Assembly (NCBI GenBank): GCA_035530055.1
Contig: DATKVN010000061.1
Location: 1-17,476, forward strand
DNA: 17,476 nucleotides
DNA from: a bacterium
Lineage (GTDB): Bacteria > UBA6262 > WVXT01
Direction: 5' to 3'
Below, piece by piece: positions 1 through 7,041 of the stretch. Both the position numbers and the translations under genes were made by a program. Below the pieces are notes generated by a model. It worked only from the letters and a program-made list of their open reading frames with translations. It was not told the origin of the DNA and did not search any database. Within the stretch, counting starts at the first letter, position 1. Each line of letters begins with the position of its first letter.

Positions 1-30
1 GTGTTGATATACTGAGAACGGAGGGTTAAG

Positions 31-1104
31 GTGATAAAGAAACTACAAATCATTGAGACACGCTTTCAAGAATTGGAAAGATTGCTTAGCGACCCTAAAA
101 TCATTTCTGACAAGGAGACTTTTAAAAAATACGCGAAAGAACTGGCAGAGAAACAACCAATTGTTAATAAATTTAGGGAATTTAAAAATATTGAAAAGGG
201 GATTTCTTCTACTCAGGAAGTTCTAATGAGCGAAGATGAAGAACTTGTGAAACTGGCAAAGAAGGAACTGGAAGGACTTGCCAAAAAAAGGAAGGAAGCG
301 GAGAAGGAATTAAAATTATTACTTGTCGCTCCAGATGTGGATAAAGAAAAGAATATTATCCTGGAGATCCGGGCTGGAACAGGAGGACAGGAGGCATCTC
401 TATTTGCTGGCGACCTGTTTCGAATGTATAGTCGGTATGCTCAAAGAAGAGGTTTTAAGGTAGAAATTTTGGACTCTCATCCCACGGAACTGGGTGGTTT
501 TAAGGAGGTCGTTTTCGGTATAGAGGGGAAAGGTGCTTATGGTGATTTTCAATATGAGGGAGGCGTTCACAGGGTTCAACGGGTGCCGGTGACAGAGGCC
601 AGCGGTAGAATTCATACCTCAGCAGTGACCGTAGCGGTTATGCCAGAGGCGAAAGAAGTGGAAGTCAAAATAGCCCCCGATGTTTTGAGAATAGATACGT
701 TCTGTTCCTCTGGCAAAGGAGGCCAGAGTGTAAACACCACTTACTCAGCAGTGAGGATTACTCATCTTCCCACAGGACTGGTAGCTCAATGCCAGGATGA
801 GAGGTCCCAGTTGAAGAATAAAGCTAAGGCAATGAAGGTCTTACGCGCCAGGTTGTTAGCAAAGATTCGGCAAGAAGAGGACCACGCTCTGTCAGCAAAG
901 AGAAAACAACAGGTTGGTACTGGGGATCGTAGTGAAAAGATAAGGACTTACAATTTTCCTCAGGATCGACTAACCGACCACAGAATAGGCTTAACCCAAC
1001 ATAATCTCAATGATATTATGGCTGGAAATCTTAATCGAATTATTGAAAAATTGAAAGAAACTTTTGAGGAAAGGCAATTCGAAGAAAGAGAAAGTCGAGG
1101 GTAA
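31..1104 (+). CDS. prfA: Peptide chain release factor 1 (RF1)
   Basis: Class I release factor that recognises UAA and UAG stop codons in the ribosomal A site and triggers peptidyl-tRNA hydrolysis. The 357-residue length is normal for the family. The PVT tripeptide at residues 186-188 matches the PxT anticodon-like motif that separates RF1 from RF2 (SPF). The catalytic GGQ at 230-232 lies in [12 protein letters not shown], and PrmC would methylate its glutamine. The N-terminal ~100 residues are charged and helical, as expected for domain 1. The start is GTG at 31, preceded by a strong Shine-Dalgarno GGAGGG at 20-25. A short frame ending in TGA at 13-15 may be the tail of an upstream gene (rpmE is common there), but too little remains to tell. 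The next gene encodes the modifying enzyme of this protein. Identification is very secure. Confidence 0.98.
   Translation: MIKKLQIIETRFQELERLLSDPKIISDKETFKKYAKELAEKQPIVNKFREFKNIEKGISSTQEVLMSEDEELVKLAKKELEGLAKKRKEAEKELKLLLVAPDVDKEKNIILEIRAGTGGQEASLFAGDLFRMYSRYAQRRGFKVEILDSHPTELGGFKEVVFGIEGKGAYGDFQYEGGVHRVQRVPVTEASGRIHTSAVTVAVMPEAKEVEVKIAPDVLRIDTFCSSGKGGQSVNTTYSAVRITHLPTGLVAQCQDERSQLKNKAKAMKVLRARLLAKIRQEEDHALSAKRKQQVGTGDRSEKIRTYNFPQDRLTDHRIGLTQHNLNDIMAGNLNRIIEKLKETFEERQFEERESRG
1097..1101 (+). promoter_or_regulatory. Shine-Dalgarno deciding the prmC start
   Basis: GAGGG lies four bases before a TTG codon at 1106, mirroring the GGAGGG-TTAAG-GTG arrangement of prfA. The site sits inside the last codons of prfA. 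It favours TTG 1106 over the upstream ATG at 1064. Confidence 0.55.
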
Positions 1105-1105
1105 G

Positions 1106-2023
1106 TTGGTTAAGCAGTATACAGTTTCAGAAATTTTAGATAAAGTTACCAGCTACCTAAAGAGAGAAGGAATACCTGAACCAGGGATTGATGCTGGAGT
1201 TTTGCTGGCACACGTTTTGGAAATAGAGAGGTTGGAAATATATTTGAATCTCGACTGCCGGGTAACTAAGAAGGAATTATTAGCTTATAAAAAGTTAATT
1301 GAAAGAAGGGTCAAGCGGGAACCTGTAGCCTTTATTGTTGGCTATAAGGAATTTATGGGATTGAAGTTTTTTTTGAATAAGCATGTTTTAATTCCCAGGC
1401 CGGAGACAGAAATTCTGGTGGAAAAGGTAATAGAGAAAGCGCAGAATATTAGGAAGTCGGAAAGTTATGGATATGGGAGAGATAGTTCTTTGACCATTGT
1501 GGATCTTTGTACCGGGAGCGGGAACATCGCCATAAGTCTTGCCAGAAATATCGCATCCTGCAAAATTTATGCTATTGACATAAGCAAAGGCGCTATACAG
1601 GTTGCTCGGAGAAATGCAAGGTTTCATAAGGTTGAAGGAAGAGTAGAATTTCTTTTGGGAGACCTGTTCAGTCCCTTAGAAGAGCTTAACTCAGATTTAG
1701 CAGTAGATTTTGTAGTGAGTAATCCTCCTTATGTTAAGTCGAGGGATTTAGTTCTGCTTCCGCCTGAGATTAAGAAAGAGCCTCTTTCTGCATTGGAAGG
1801 AGGAAATGAGGGTCTCAACTTCTATCAGCGCATAATCCCGGAGGCCTTAAAATATTTAATTGATGGTGGCTACCTAATTATGGAAATTGGAGATTATCAA
1901 GGGAAAGCAGTGATGAATCTTATTAAAAAAGAGAAACAGTTCTATCCATCCCAATTAGTTAAAGATTACGCTGGACTGGATAGAGTGGTTGTGGCGCAGA
2001 AATTAAGAAAATGGGGTCAGTAA
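1106..2023 (+). CDS. prmC: Peptide chain release factor N5-glutamine methyltransferase
   Basis: SAM-dependent methyltransferase that methylates the Gln of the GGQ motif of release factors, here encoded just upstream. Visible motifs, numbered from the TTG start, are IPRPETE near 96-102, the SAM-binding VDLCTGSGNIAISLA near 132-146 and the catalytic NPPY at 206-209, all diagnostic of PrmC. I prefer TTG at 1106 because GAGGG at 1097-1101 lies just upstream and the family's N-terminal helix begins at about this point. An in-frame ATG at 1064 would add 14 lysine/glutamate-rich residues and overlap prfA by 41 bases. With the TTG start the genes are one base apart, suggesting translational coupling. 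The final residues LRKWGQ and the stop are encoded by a GGGGTCAG repeat. The conserved domain ends just before this, so the enzyme should be intact. Confidence 0.96.
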   Translation: MVKQYTVSEILDKVTSYLKREGIPEPGIDAGVLLAHVLEIERLEIYLNLDCRVTKKELLAYKKLIERRVKREPVAFIVGYKEFMGLKFFLNKHVLIPRPETEILVEKVIEKAQNIRKSESYGYGRDSSLTIVDLCTGSGNIAISLARNIASCKIYAIDISKGAIQVARRNARFHKVEGRVEFLLGDLFSPLEELNSDLAVDFVVSNPPYVKSRDLVLLPPEIKKEPLSALEGGNEGLNFYQRIIPEALKYLIDGGYLIMEIGDYQGKAVMNLIKKEKQFYPSQLVKDYAGLDRVVVAQKLRKWGQ

Positions 2024-2113
2024 GAAAATGGGGTCAGCTCTATTTTTGATTCATTAAAATAGTTAAATAGAATTGTGATAAGGCCAAAAATAGAACTGAC
2101 CCCATTTTCTTTA
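2004..2113. repeat. GGGGTCAG-type inverted repeat (REP/MITE-like) between prmC and murA
   Basis: The left arm 2021-2048 and right arm 2085-2113 are inverted copies, with one substitution over ~24 aligned bases plus a one-base length difference at the outer end. Each carries AAAATGGGGTCAG or its complement. The 17-base outer end of the left arm is duplicated in direct tandem at 2004-2020 and 2021-2037. The AT-rich centre (2049-2084) encodes nothing visible. Similar GGGGTCAG termini are familiar as noncoding repeats, often near REP-associated tyrosine transposases, but no transposase is present here. The left copy forms the last six codons of prmC and its TAA. The right arm abuts the murA ribosome-binding site. 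Confidence 0.8.
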
Positions 2114-2124
2114 AGGAGGAAAGA

Positions 2125-3378
2125 GTGGAAAAGATTCTCATTACTGGGGGAAAGAAACTCTCTGGCATGGTGAAAATCAGTGGTTCCAAAAATGCCTCTT
2201 TGCCAATACTGGTCGCTACTCTTTTGACGGATGAGGACTGTATGGTGAAGAATGTGCCTCATCTCCAGGATGTGGAGACGATTTTGGCGTTGTTGAGAAT
2301 TTTAGGGAAGAGAGTTTCTTACCATAATAAAAGGATAAGAATTTCTTCTACCCATAGACTGGATAGTGAAGCTCCCTATGAGTTGGTAAAAAAGATGAGA
2401 GCTTCTATCTTGGTAATGGGTCCTCTCTTGGGCAGGCTTGGTCGAGTGAGAGCCTCTTTGCCCGGAGGATGCGCTATTGGGGCCCGTCCTATTAATCTAC
2501 ACCTTCGAGGGTTTAGGAAGCTGGGAGCAAAGGTGAGTTTGGAAAGAGGATATGTTCAGCTGGATGCTCCTAGGCTTCATGGAGCAAGTATATCTTTAGA
2601 TTTTCCCAGTGTAGGGGCAACAGAAAATTTGATGATGGCGGCAACGAGAGCTAAAGGAAGAACGGTCATAGAAAATGCTGCTTCCGAACCAGAAATCCAG
2701 GACTTGGCCGACTTTTTAAATAAGATGGGGGCTAAGATTAAAGGCGCAGGGACCAATATTATTGAAATTGAAGGTGTAAATGTACTTTCTGGCACGGTTC
2801 ATGAGGTTATTCCTGACCGAATAGAGACAGGTACGTTTATGGTAGCAGCAGCAGTCACCGGAGGGAATGTGGCTATTCGCGGGGCAGGTTCCGAGCACCT
2901 GGAAGCAGTGATAACCAAACTTAGAGAAGCTGGGGCAAAGATTACCTTAAATAATAGAGAAATTAGAGTTACCTCAGGAAAAAATCTTAGGGCGACCGAT
3001 ATTGAGACAATTCCTTATCCTGGCTTTCCTACTGATATGCAGGCCCAATGGATGGTACTGATGAGTCTCGCTAAAGGTACCAGTATAATTACAGAAACTG
3101 TATTTGAGAATAGATTTCTTCATGTTGGCGAACTTCAAAGAATGGGATCTAATATCCAGGTTAAAGGCAATAGTGCAATTGTTAAAGGCGTTCCTAAGCT
3201 CAGTGGCGCTCCCGTAGTGGCTGCGGACTTGAGAGCTTCGGCAGCATTGATTCTGGCAGCCCTGGCTGCAGAAGGAAAAACTGAGATATTTGGAGTTAGC
3301 CATCTCGACCGGGGTTACGAAGATATCGAGAAAAAGTTGAAGCGTTTAGGAGCAAGAATAAAAAGAATAAAAGGATAA
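2125..3378 (+). CDS. murA: UDP-N-acetylglucosamine 1-carboxyvinyltransferase
   Basis: Cytoplasmic enzyme that transfers enolpyruvate from PEP to UDP-GlcNAc, the committed step of peptidoglycan synthesis. The 417 residues match the family length. The N-terminal SGSKNASLPIL near 19-29 is the conserved substrate-binding segment. The active-site loop LPGGCAIGARP contains Cys116, equivalent to E. coli Cys115, which is the fosfomycin target; nothing suggests the natural Cys-to-Asp resistance form. The repeated internal beta-alpha pattern of an inside-out barrel continues to the C-terminal DRGYEDIEKKL segment. Translation starts at GTG 2125 behind AAGGAGGA at 2113-2120. It implies a walled bacterium. 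A 446-bp noncoding region follows it. Confidence 0.98.
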   Translation: MEKILITGGKKLSGMVKISGSKNASLPILVATLLTDEDCMVKNVPHLQDVETILALLRILGKRVSYHNKRIRISSTHRLDSEAPYELVKKMRASILVMGPLLGRLGRVRASLPGGCAIGARPINLHLRGFRKLGAKVSLERGYVQLDAPRLHGASISLDFPSVGATENLMMAATRAKGRTVIENAASEPEIQDLADFLNKMGAKIKGAGTNIIEIEGVNVLSGTVHEVIPDRIETGTFMVAAAVTGGNVAIRGAGSEHLEAVITKLREAGAKITLNNREIRVTSGKNLRATDIETIPYPGFPTDMQAQWMVLMSLAKGTSIITETVFENRFLHVGELQRMGSNIQVKGNSAIVKGVPKLSGAPVVAADLRASAALILAALAAEGKTEIFGVSHLDRGYEDIEKKLKRLGARIKRIKG

Positions 3379-3382
3379 GACA

Positions 3383-3777
3383 TTAAAAGATAGTTTGTTC
3401 ATCACTGAGGAATTTCTTAACGCCAAAAAACTTCGGACTCTGCAGGGCGCAAAAATAAACTCACCCCGATAAATCGGGGTTCGAACAAATTTTTGCTTGA
3501 AAGAGAAAAGGTGAAGCATTCCGATTTTCAATCGGGATGCGGATTAGGGGGTTTGGGGGAAATAATCTGGTTTCCCCCAAGGAGTCGCTGGAGCGACGAA
3601 TAAGGAGCTCCGTGTTAGCGACGGGCGCGAGACGGTGAGCGCCCCGGAAGACAGAGAATCCCGATGGAATCGGGGTGAACGCCAGAGGGGTGAAACCCCT
3701 ATGGAAGTGTTTCCTCGGGGAACACTTGTCCTCGTTTTTTGGCTGAAATTCCAATATCTTCACAAACTATCTTTTAA
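3383..3777. mobile_element. 395-bp MITE-like element with terminal inverted repeats and eight internal hairpins
   Basis: This fills most of the 446-bp gap between murA and hisD. The termini 3383-3398 and 3762-3777 are perfect 16-bp inverted repeats. Two further blocks continue the pairing inward: 3409-3416 with 3745-3752 (8 bp) and 3423-3431 with 3734-3742 (9 bp). Between them lie eight separate hairpins: 3463-3480 (8-bp stem), 3516-3540 (10 bp with one G-T), 3553-3580 (10 bp), 3584-3597 (6 bp), 3623-3644 (6 bp), 3660-3674 (6 bp), 3686-3700 (6 bp) and 3705-3727 (9 bp, one bulge). The octamer ACCCCGAT or its complement recurs in the first and sixth hairpins. No protein family is recognisable in any frame. 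It could be a non-autonomous element, a nest of repeats, or a structured RNA within the murA-hisD transcript. Confidence 0.6.
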
Positions 3778-3824
3778 ACGTTGGCGAGGAGAAAGTCTGC
3801 GTGGGAAAGGAGTAGCGAAAAGGT

Positions 3825-5003
3825 TTGAAAACAATAGAAAAGAAAGTTAGAGAAATTATAGACAGGGTGAAGAATCAAGGCGACAAAGCTTTACTCTTTT
3901 ATACAAAGAAATATGATGGTCTTCTATTAAAGCCAGCCGAATTGAGAGTGAAAAAAAGAGAGATTGACAGAGCTTTCCAGAAGGTTGGCTTAAATTTTAT
4001 TAGGTTAATAGAAAGAGCAAAGAAAAATGTAGAAAAATTCCACCTTGGCGAATACAGGCAGATTACAAAAAAAAGTCGGCAATTATCAAAAACCACCTTG
4101 AAAGGGGTTCGCTTTCTTGAGCTCTGGCGTCCCGTTGAGAAAGTGGGAGTCTATGTGCCTGGGGGAAAATTTGCTTACCCCTCTTCAGTGCTGATGACCA
4201 TTGTGCCGGCAAAAGTAGCAGGCGTTGACAGGATTGCCATGGCTTCTCCTCCAGGGAAATTGAATTCTGAGGTTTTGGTGGCTGCCCGGATATGCGGGGT
4301 AGAGGAAATCTATAGAGTTGGCGGCGCCCAGGCAATTGCATCTTTTGCTTACGGAACTAGGACTATTCCTAAAGTGGATAAGATTGTGGGACCGGGAAAT
4401 GTGTATGTGACTACTGCTAAGAGGCTTCTGTTTGGCGATGTAGGAATTGATATGTTGGCTGGTCCTTCGGAAATACTGATTATTGCTGACGGGAATGCCA
4501 ATCCTGACTATATAGTATCCGACTTATTAGCACAGGTAGAACATGGTGGGGGTGCCACTGCCCGGTTAATCACCACTTCAAGAAAAATAAGAAATATTGT
4601 TCGGAAGAAAGTGAAAAGAAAAGGAGTCCACCTGATGTGGGTGGGGAGTATCAAAGAAGCTGTACGCCTTGCCAACGAATTCGCTCCAGAACATCTGGAA
4701 ATTCTGACAGATAAGCCGGAGAGAATTTTACCTGAGATTAAGAATGCAGGGGAAATATTTCTTGGCAATTGGTCTCCTGTTGCCATTGGTGACTATTATG
4801 CAGGGTCAAGTCATGTCTTGCCTACAGGAGGTAGCGCGAGATTCTCTTCAGGATTGTCGGTCAAAGATTTTTTGAAAAGAATGGTAGTAGTAGCGTGTTC
4901 GGAGAGAGGGTTGAGAAGTTCAGCTCGAGATATAATCAATTTTGCAAAGGTGGAAGGAATGGGAAGGCATGCAGAGTCAATAAAAGTAAGACTGAAAAAG
5001 TGA
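3825..5003 (+). CDS. hisD: Histidinol dehydrogenase
   Basis: Catalyses the last two steps of histidine synthesis, the NAD-dependent oxidation of L-histidinol to L-histidine, using a zinc ion. Family motifs are clear: [13 protein letters not shown] at 112-124, [23 protein letters not shown] and [11 protein letters not shown]. The zinc ligands correspond to Gln237, His240, Asp323 and His382, and the catalytic pair is Glu289-His290 in APEHLE. At 392 residues it is shorter than the usual ~425-435. It lacks roughly 25-30 N-terminal residues and has a shortened stretch near 250-270, before the APEHLE region. The start is TTG 3825, because an in-frame TAG at 3813-3815 excludes anything earlier. AAGGAG at 3807-3812 is a rather distant ribosome-binding site. 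The 395-bp element ends only 47 bases upstream. Confidence 0.96.
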   Translation: MKTIEKKVREIIDRVKNQGDKALLFYTKKYDGLLLKPAELRVKKREIDRAFQKVGLNFIRLIERAKKNVEKFHLGEYRQITKKSRQLSKTTLKGVRFLELWRPVEKVGVYVPGGKFAYPSSVLMTIVPAKVAGVDRIAMASPPGKLNSEVLVAARICGVEEIYRVGGAQAIASFAYGTRTIPKVDKIVGPGNVYVTTAKRLLFGDVGIDMLAGPSEILIIADGNANPDYIVSDLLAQVEHGGGATARLITTSRKIRNIVRKKVKRKGVHLMWVGSIKEAVRLANEFAPEHLEILTDKPERILPEIKNAGEIFLGNWSPVAIGDYYAGSSHVLPTGGSARFSSGLSVKDFLKRMVVVACSERGLRSSARDIINFAKVEGMGRHAESIKVRLKK

Positions 5004-5016
5004 CAATGTTGGAGTA

Positions 5017-5033
5017 GCGAAGCGGAGCTTCGC
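5017..5033. repeat. Mini-hairpin between hisD and hisB
   Basis: A perfect 7-bp stem (GCGAAGC/GCTTCGC) with a 3-base loop lies in the 51-bp hisD-hisB gap. It resembles the hairpins between hisB and hisA in stem length and purine/pyrimidine pattern. No T-run follows, so a simple terminator is unlikely. Confidence 0.6.
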
Positions 5034-5054
5034 GCAGATAAAGTTGGAGGTGAA

Positions 5055-5645
5055 ATGAGAAAGTCAAAGATAGATAGAAGAACCAAGGAAACAAGGATTC
5101 GATTGGAGTTAAACTTAGATGGTAAGGGAAGTTATCAGATAAATACGCCAATCCCATTTCTCGACCATATGCTGGAACTCGTGGCAAGATTCGGTTGCAT
5201 TGATCTGAAGATAAAAGCTTCAGGTGATGTCCGCATTGATGACCATCATACTACGGAAGATTTAGGAATCTCTCTGGGACAGGCGATAAAGAAAGCATTG
5301 GGAAAAAAGGAGAGAATATCTCGCTATGGTTTCTCCCTGGTGCCAATGGATGAGGCGCTTTCAGAAATCTCTTTAGATATCTCTAATAGGCCTTATTTGG
5401 TATTCAATGTTAAGTTTAGAAGAGAAACTAAGAAGAGAGAAGAGTTCAATTTTGCACTAATTGAGGATTTCTTTCGAGCATTATGTATTAATGCAGGTAT
5501 TACTTTGCACGTTAATTTAAGGTATGGCAGGAACAACCATCACATTGCTGAGTCAATCTTTAAAGGCTTTGGATTAGCTTTGCGCGAAGCGGTTAAGATA
5601 AATCCAAAGTTAAAAGGGATTCCTTCAACCAAAGGTCGAATATAA
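5055..5645 (+). CDS. hisB: Imidazoleglycerol-phosphate dehydratase
   Basis: Manganese-dependent dehydratase converting imidazole glycerol phosphate to imidazole acetol phosphate (step 6 of histidine synthesis). At 196 residues it is the monofunctional form, without the histidinol-phosphatase domain fused in enterobacteria. Metal-binding motifs are DDHHTTEDLGI (residues 62-72) and NNHHIAESIFKGFG (160-173). FLDHMLELVARFG near 35-47 is also conserved. The ATG at 5055 follows GGAGG at 5046-5050. It is flanked by short hairpin-containing gaps on both sides and is co-directional with hisD and hisA. Because no phosphatase domain is attached, a separate histidinol-phosphatase must be encoded outside this window. 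Confidence 0.98.
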   Translation: MRKSKIDRRTKETRIRLELNLDGKGSYQINTPIPFLDHMLELVARFGCIDLKIKASGDVRIDDHHTTEDLGISLGQAIKKALGKKERISRYGFSLVPMDEALSEISLDISNRPYLVFNVKFRRETKKREEFNFALIEDFFRALCINAGITLHVNLRYGRNNHHIAESIFKGFGLALREAVKINPKLKGIPSTKGRI

Positions 5646-5646
5646 A

Positions 5647-5700
5647 GTAGCTGCAGAGCGAAGCTCTGCGGTAGAAAGGCGTAGCGGAGCAAAGCTCCGC
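5647..5700. repeat. Pair of mini-hairpins between hisB and hisA
   Basis: Two hairpins fill the 71-bp gap: 5653-5669 (GCAGAGC/GCTCTGC with loop GAA) and 5684-5700 (GCGGAGC/GCTCCGC with loop AAA). The two stems are variants of each other, paired at every position. The 24 bases at 5647-5670 recur exactly at 14603-14626, upstream of trpA. There is no downstream T-run. Confidence 0.75.
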
Positions 5701-5716
5701 GTTGTAGGGGGGAAGT

Positions 5717-6448
5717 ATGCTTGTTATTCCAGCTATTGACATTCGGGGTGGAAACTGTGTTCGCCTGGTCCAGGGGAAATTAGAACAGGAGACTATATTT
5801 TCTAAGGACCCTCTCTTTGTGGCGAAGCTTTGGCAGGCTCAGGGAGCAAAAAGGATCCACATAGTCGACCTCGATGGCGCCTTCTCTGGTGTAATCCAGA
5901 ATCTTGAGCTGATTGTGAAAATTGCAAAGAGTATTAATGTTCCTGTAGAAGTGGGTGGTGGTATACGAGATATGGATACTATTAAGAGAGTATTATCCGG
6001 TGGTGTAGCTAAAGTTATCCTGGGCACTTCGGCAATTTATAATACAGAGACAGTAAAAGAAGCATTAAAAAAGTTTGGGGATAAAATTATAATAAGCATA
6101 GATTCATTAGGCGGAAAAGTAGCTATTGGGGGTTGGAAAGAAATTACTGCTGTTCGGTCGATGATTCTGGCTAAAAGGGTAGAAGAGATGGGAGTGAAAG
6201 AGATAATCTTTACCGATATAAAGAAGGATGGAATGTTGAAAGGTCCCAATGTGAAGGGGATAAAGGCTTTCGCTGAGAAGGTTAGAATTCCAGTTATTGC
6301 CTGTGGCGGTATCTCCACCTTAGATGATGTAAAGAGAATTAAGGAACTGGAAAAAGACGGTGTTTCCGGCATGATTATTGGAAAGGCGCTATATACAGAT
6401 GACATAAAGCTCCAGGAGGCTATGGAAATAGCAGAAAAGGGAGGATGA
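5717..6448 (+). CDS. hisA: 1-(5-phosphoribosyl)-5-[(5-phosphoribosylamino)methylideneamino]imidazole-4-carboxamide isomerase
   Basis: ProFAR isomerase, a (beta/alpha)8-barrel enzyme performing the Amadori rearrangement at step 4 of histidine synthesis. The catalytic acid and base correspond to Asp8 (VIPAIDIRGG) and Asp129 (IISIDSLGG). Phosphate-binding half-barrel motifs are VEVGGGIRD near 78-85 and IACGGISTLDD near 195-205. The 243-residue length is typical. TDIKKDGMLKGPN supports HisA over its paralogue HisF. The ATG at 5717 follows a GGGGGGAAG purine tract. The TGA stop lies inside the left terminal repeat of the 112-bp element that follows. hisF, often the next gene, is not present. Confidence 0.96.
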   Translation: MLVIPAIDIRGGNCVRLVQGKLEQETIFSKDPLFVAKLWQAQGAKRIHIVDLDGAFSGVIQNLELIVKIAKSINVPVEVGGGIRDMDTIKRVLSGGVAKVILGTSAIYNTETVKEALKKFGDKIIISIDSLGGKVAIGGWKEITAVRSMILAKRVEEMGVKEIIFTDIKKDGMLKGPNVKGIKAFAEKVRIPVIACGGISTLDDVKRIKELEKDGVSGMIIGKALYTDDIKLQEAMEIAEKGG

Positions 6449-6554
6449 AGGGATAGTTATCGGAGTCGCTCGGTTAGTAAAACCTCGCTCAAATTCCGCC
6501 AGCGCTCATGTGAAACCTGGCGGAATTAAAGCTCCTGCAACTATCCCTTCATCC
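6443..6554. repeat. 112-bp inverted-repeat element, copy 1 (hisA-hisI gap)
   Basis: The ends 6443-6458 and 6539-6554 are perfect 16-bp inverted repeats. Three mismatched bases inward, GGAG (6462-6465) can pair with CTCC (6532-6535). An internal 11-bp hairpin pairs 6492-6502 with 6517-6527. A close copy lies at 14420-14528 after trpB, and a partial copy at 14547-14572. The hisA stop codon (6446-6448) is inside the left terminus. No coding capacity is seen. Confidence 0.85.
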
Positions 6555-6594
6555 TTGGGGTGGTAAGAGGTAGAGAAAGTTTTGGGAGGTAACA

Positions 6595-6981
6595 ATGAAG
6601 TTTATAGAAGAATTGAAATTTGATAGTCAAGGTTTGATTCCAGCAATAGTGCAGGATTATGAAGATGGTCAGATTTTGATGCTGGCTTATATGAATGCAG
6701 AGTCTTTAGAAAAGACAATAGCCACTGGAAAGACCTGTTTTTGGCGTCGTTCCCAAGGGAGACTGTGGACTAAAGGGGAAAAATCAGGACATTTTCAGGA
6801 GGTCAAAGAGATTTTTTTAGATTGTGATGGTGATACACTATTGGTAAAAGTGAAACAACTTGGCGATGCTGCCTGCCACACGGGATACAGGTCGTGTTTC
6901 TTCAGGAAGGTTAATAAAAAAGGAGAATATGATATTGTTGGGGAAAAAGTTTTTGACCCCAGTAAAGTCTATAAGAAATAG
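6595..6981 (+). CDS. hisI: Phosphoribosyl-AMP cyclohydrolase
   Basis: Opens the purine ring of phosphoribosyl-AMP, step 3 of histidine synthesis, as a zinc- and magnesium-dependent enzyme. The signature [10 protein letters not shown] is followed by DCDGD at 76-80, whose three aspartates bind Mg, and by Cys77, Cys94 and Cys101 ([10 protein letters not shown]) as likely zinc ligands. At 128 residues it is the stand-alone form, without the HisE phosphoribosyl-ATP pyrophosphatase domain. HisE must therefore be encoded elsewhere. Translation begins at ATG 6595 behind GGGAGGT at 6584-6590. The gene is separated from hisA by the 112-bp repeat element and is followed 60 bp later by trpE, so the his and trp clusters adjoin on the same strand. 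Confidence 0.98.
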   Translation: MKFIEELKFDSQGLIPAIVQDYEDGQILMLAYMNAESLEKTIATGKTCFWRRSQGRLWTKGEKSGHFQEVKEIFLDCDGDTLLVKVKQLGDAACHTGYRSCFFRKVNKKGEYDIVGEKVFDPSKVYKK

Positions 6982-6996
6982 GGGCTGATTCATTAC

Positions 6997-7012
6997 GCAG
7001 GTTAAAACCTGC
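6997..7012. repeat. Mini-hairpin between hisI and trpE
   Basis: A GCAGGTT/AACCTGC palindrome lies in the 60-bp hisI-trpE gap. No leader peptide with tryptophan codons, T-box features or T-run accompany it, so I do not call it an attenuator. Confidence 0.55.
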
Positions 7013-7041
7013 TACTCCGATGAAATAAATAAAAGGGATTT

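Noticed and set aside
3705-3740. Rho-independent terminator after murA
   Set aside because: A hairpin is followed by T6, but seven bases separate them, and the T-run is better explained as pairing with the A-run at 3425-3430 in the element's outer stem.
3635-3850. 71-codon open frame spanning the end of the 395-bp element and the start of hisD
   Set aside because: It is mostly translated hairpin repeats, has no recognisable family or ribosome-binding site, and overlaps hisD in another frame.
6449-6594. hisF remnant between hisA and hisI
   Set aside because: Translating the short gap shows no HisF motif; nearly all of it is the 112-bp repeat element.
6982-7041. Tryptophan attenuator or T-box upstream of trpE
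   Set aside because: The gap is only 60 bp, with one small palindrome, no Trp-rich leader peptide and no terminator T-run.
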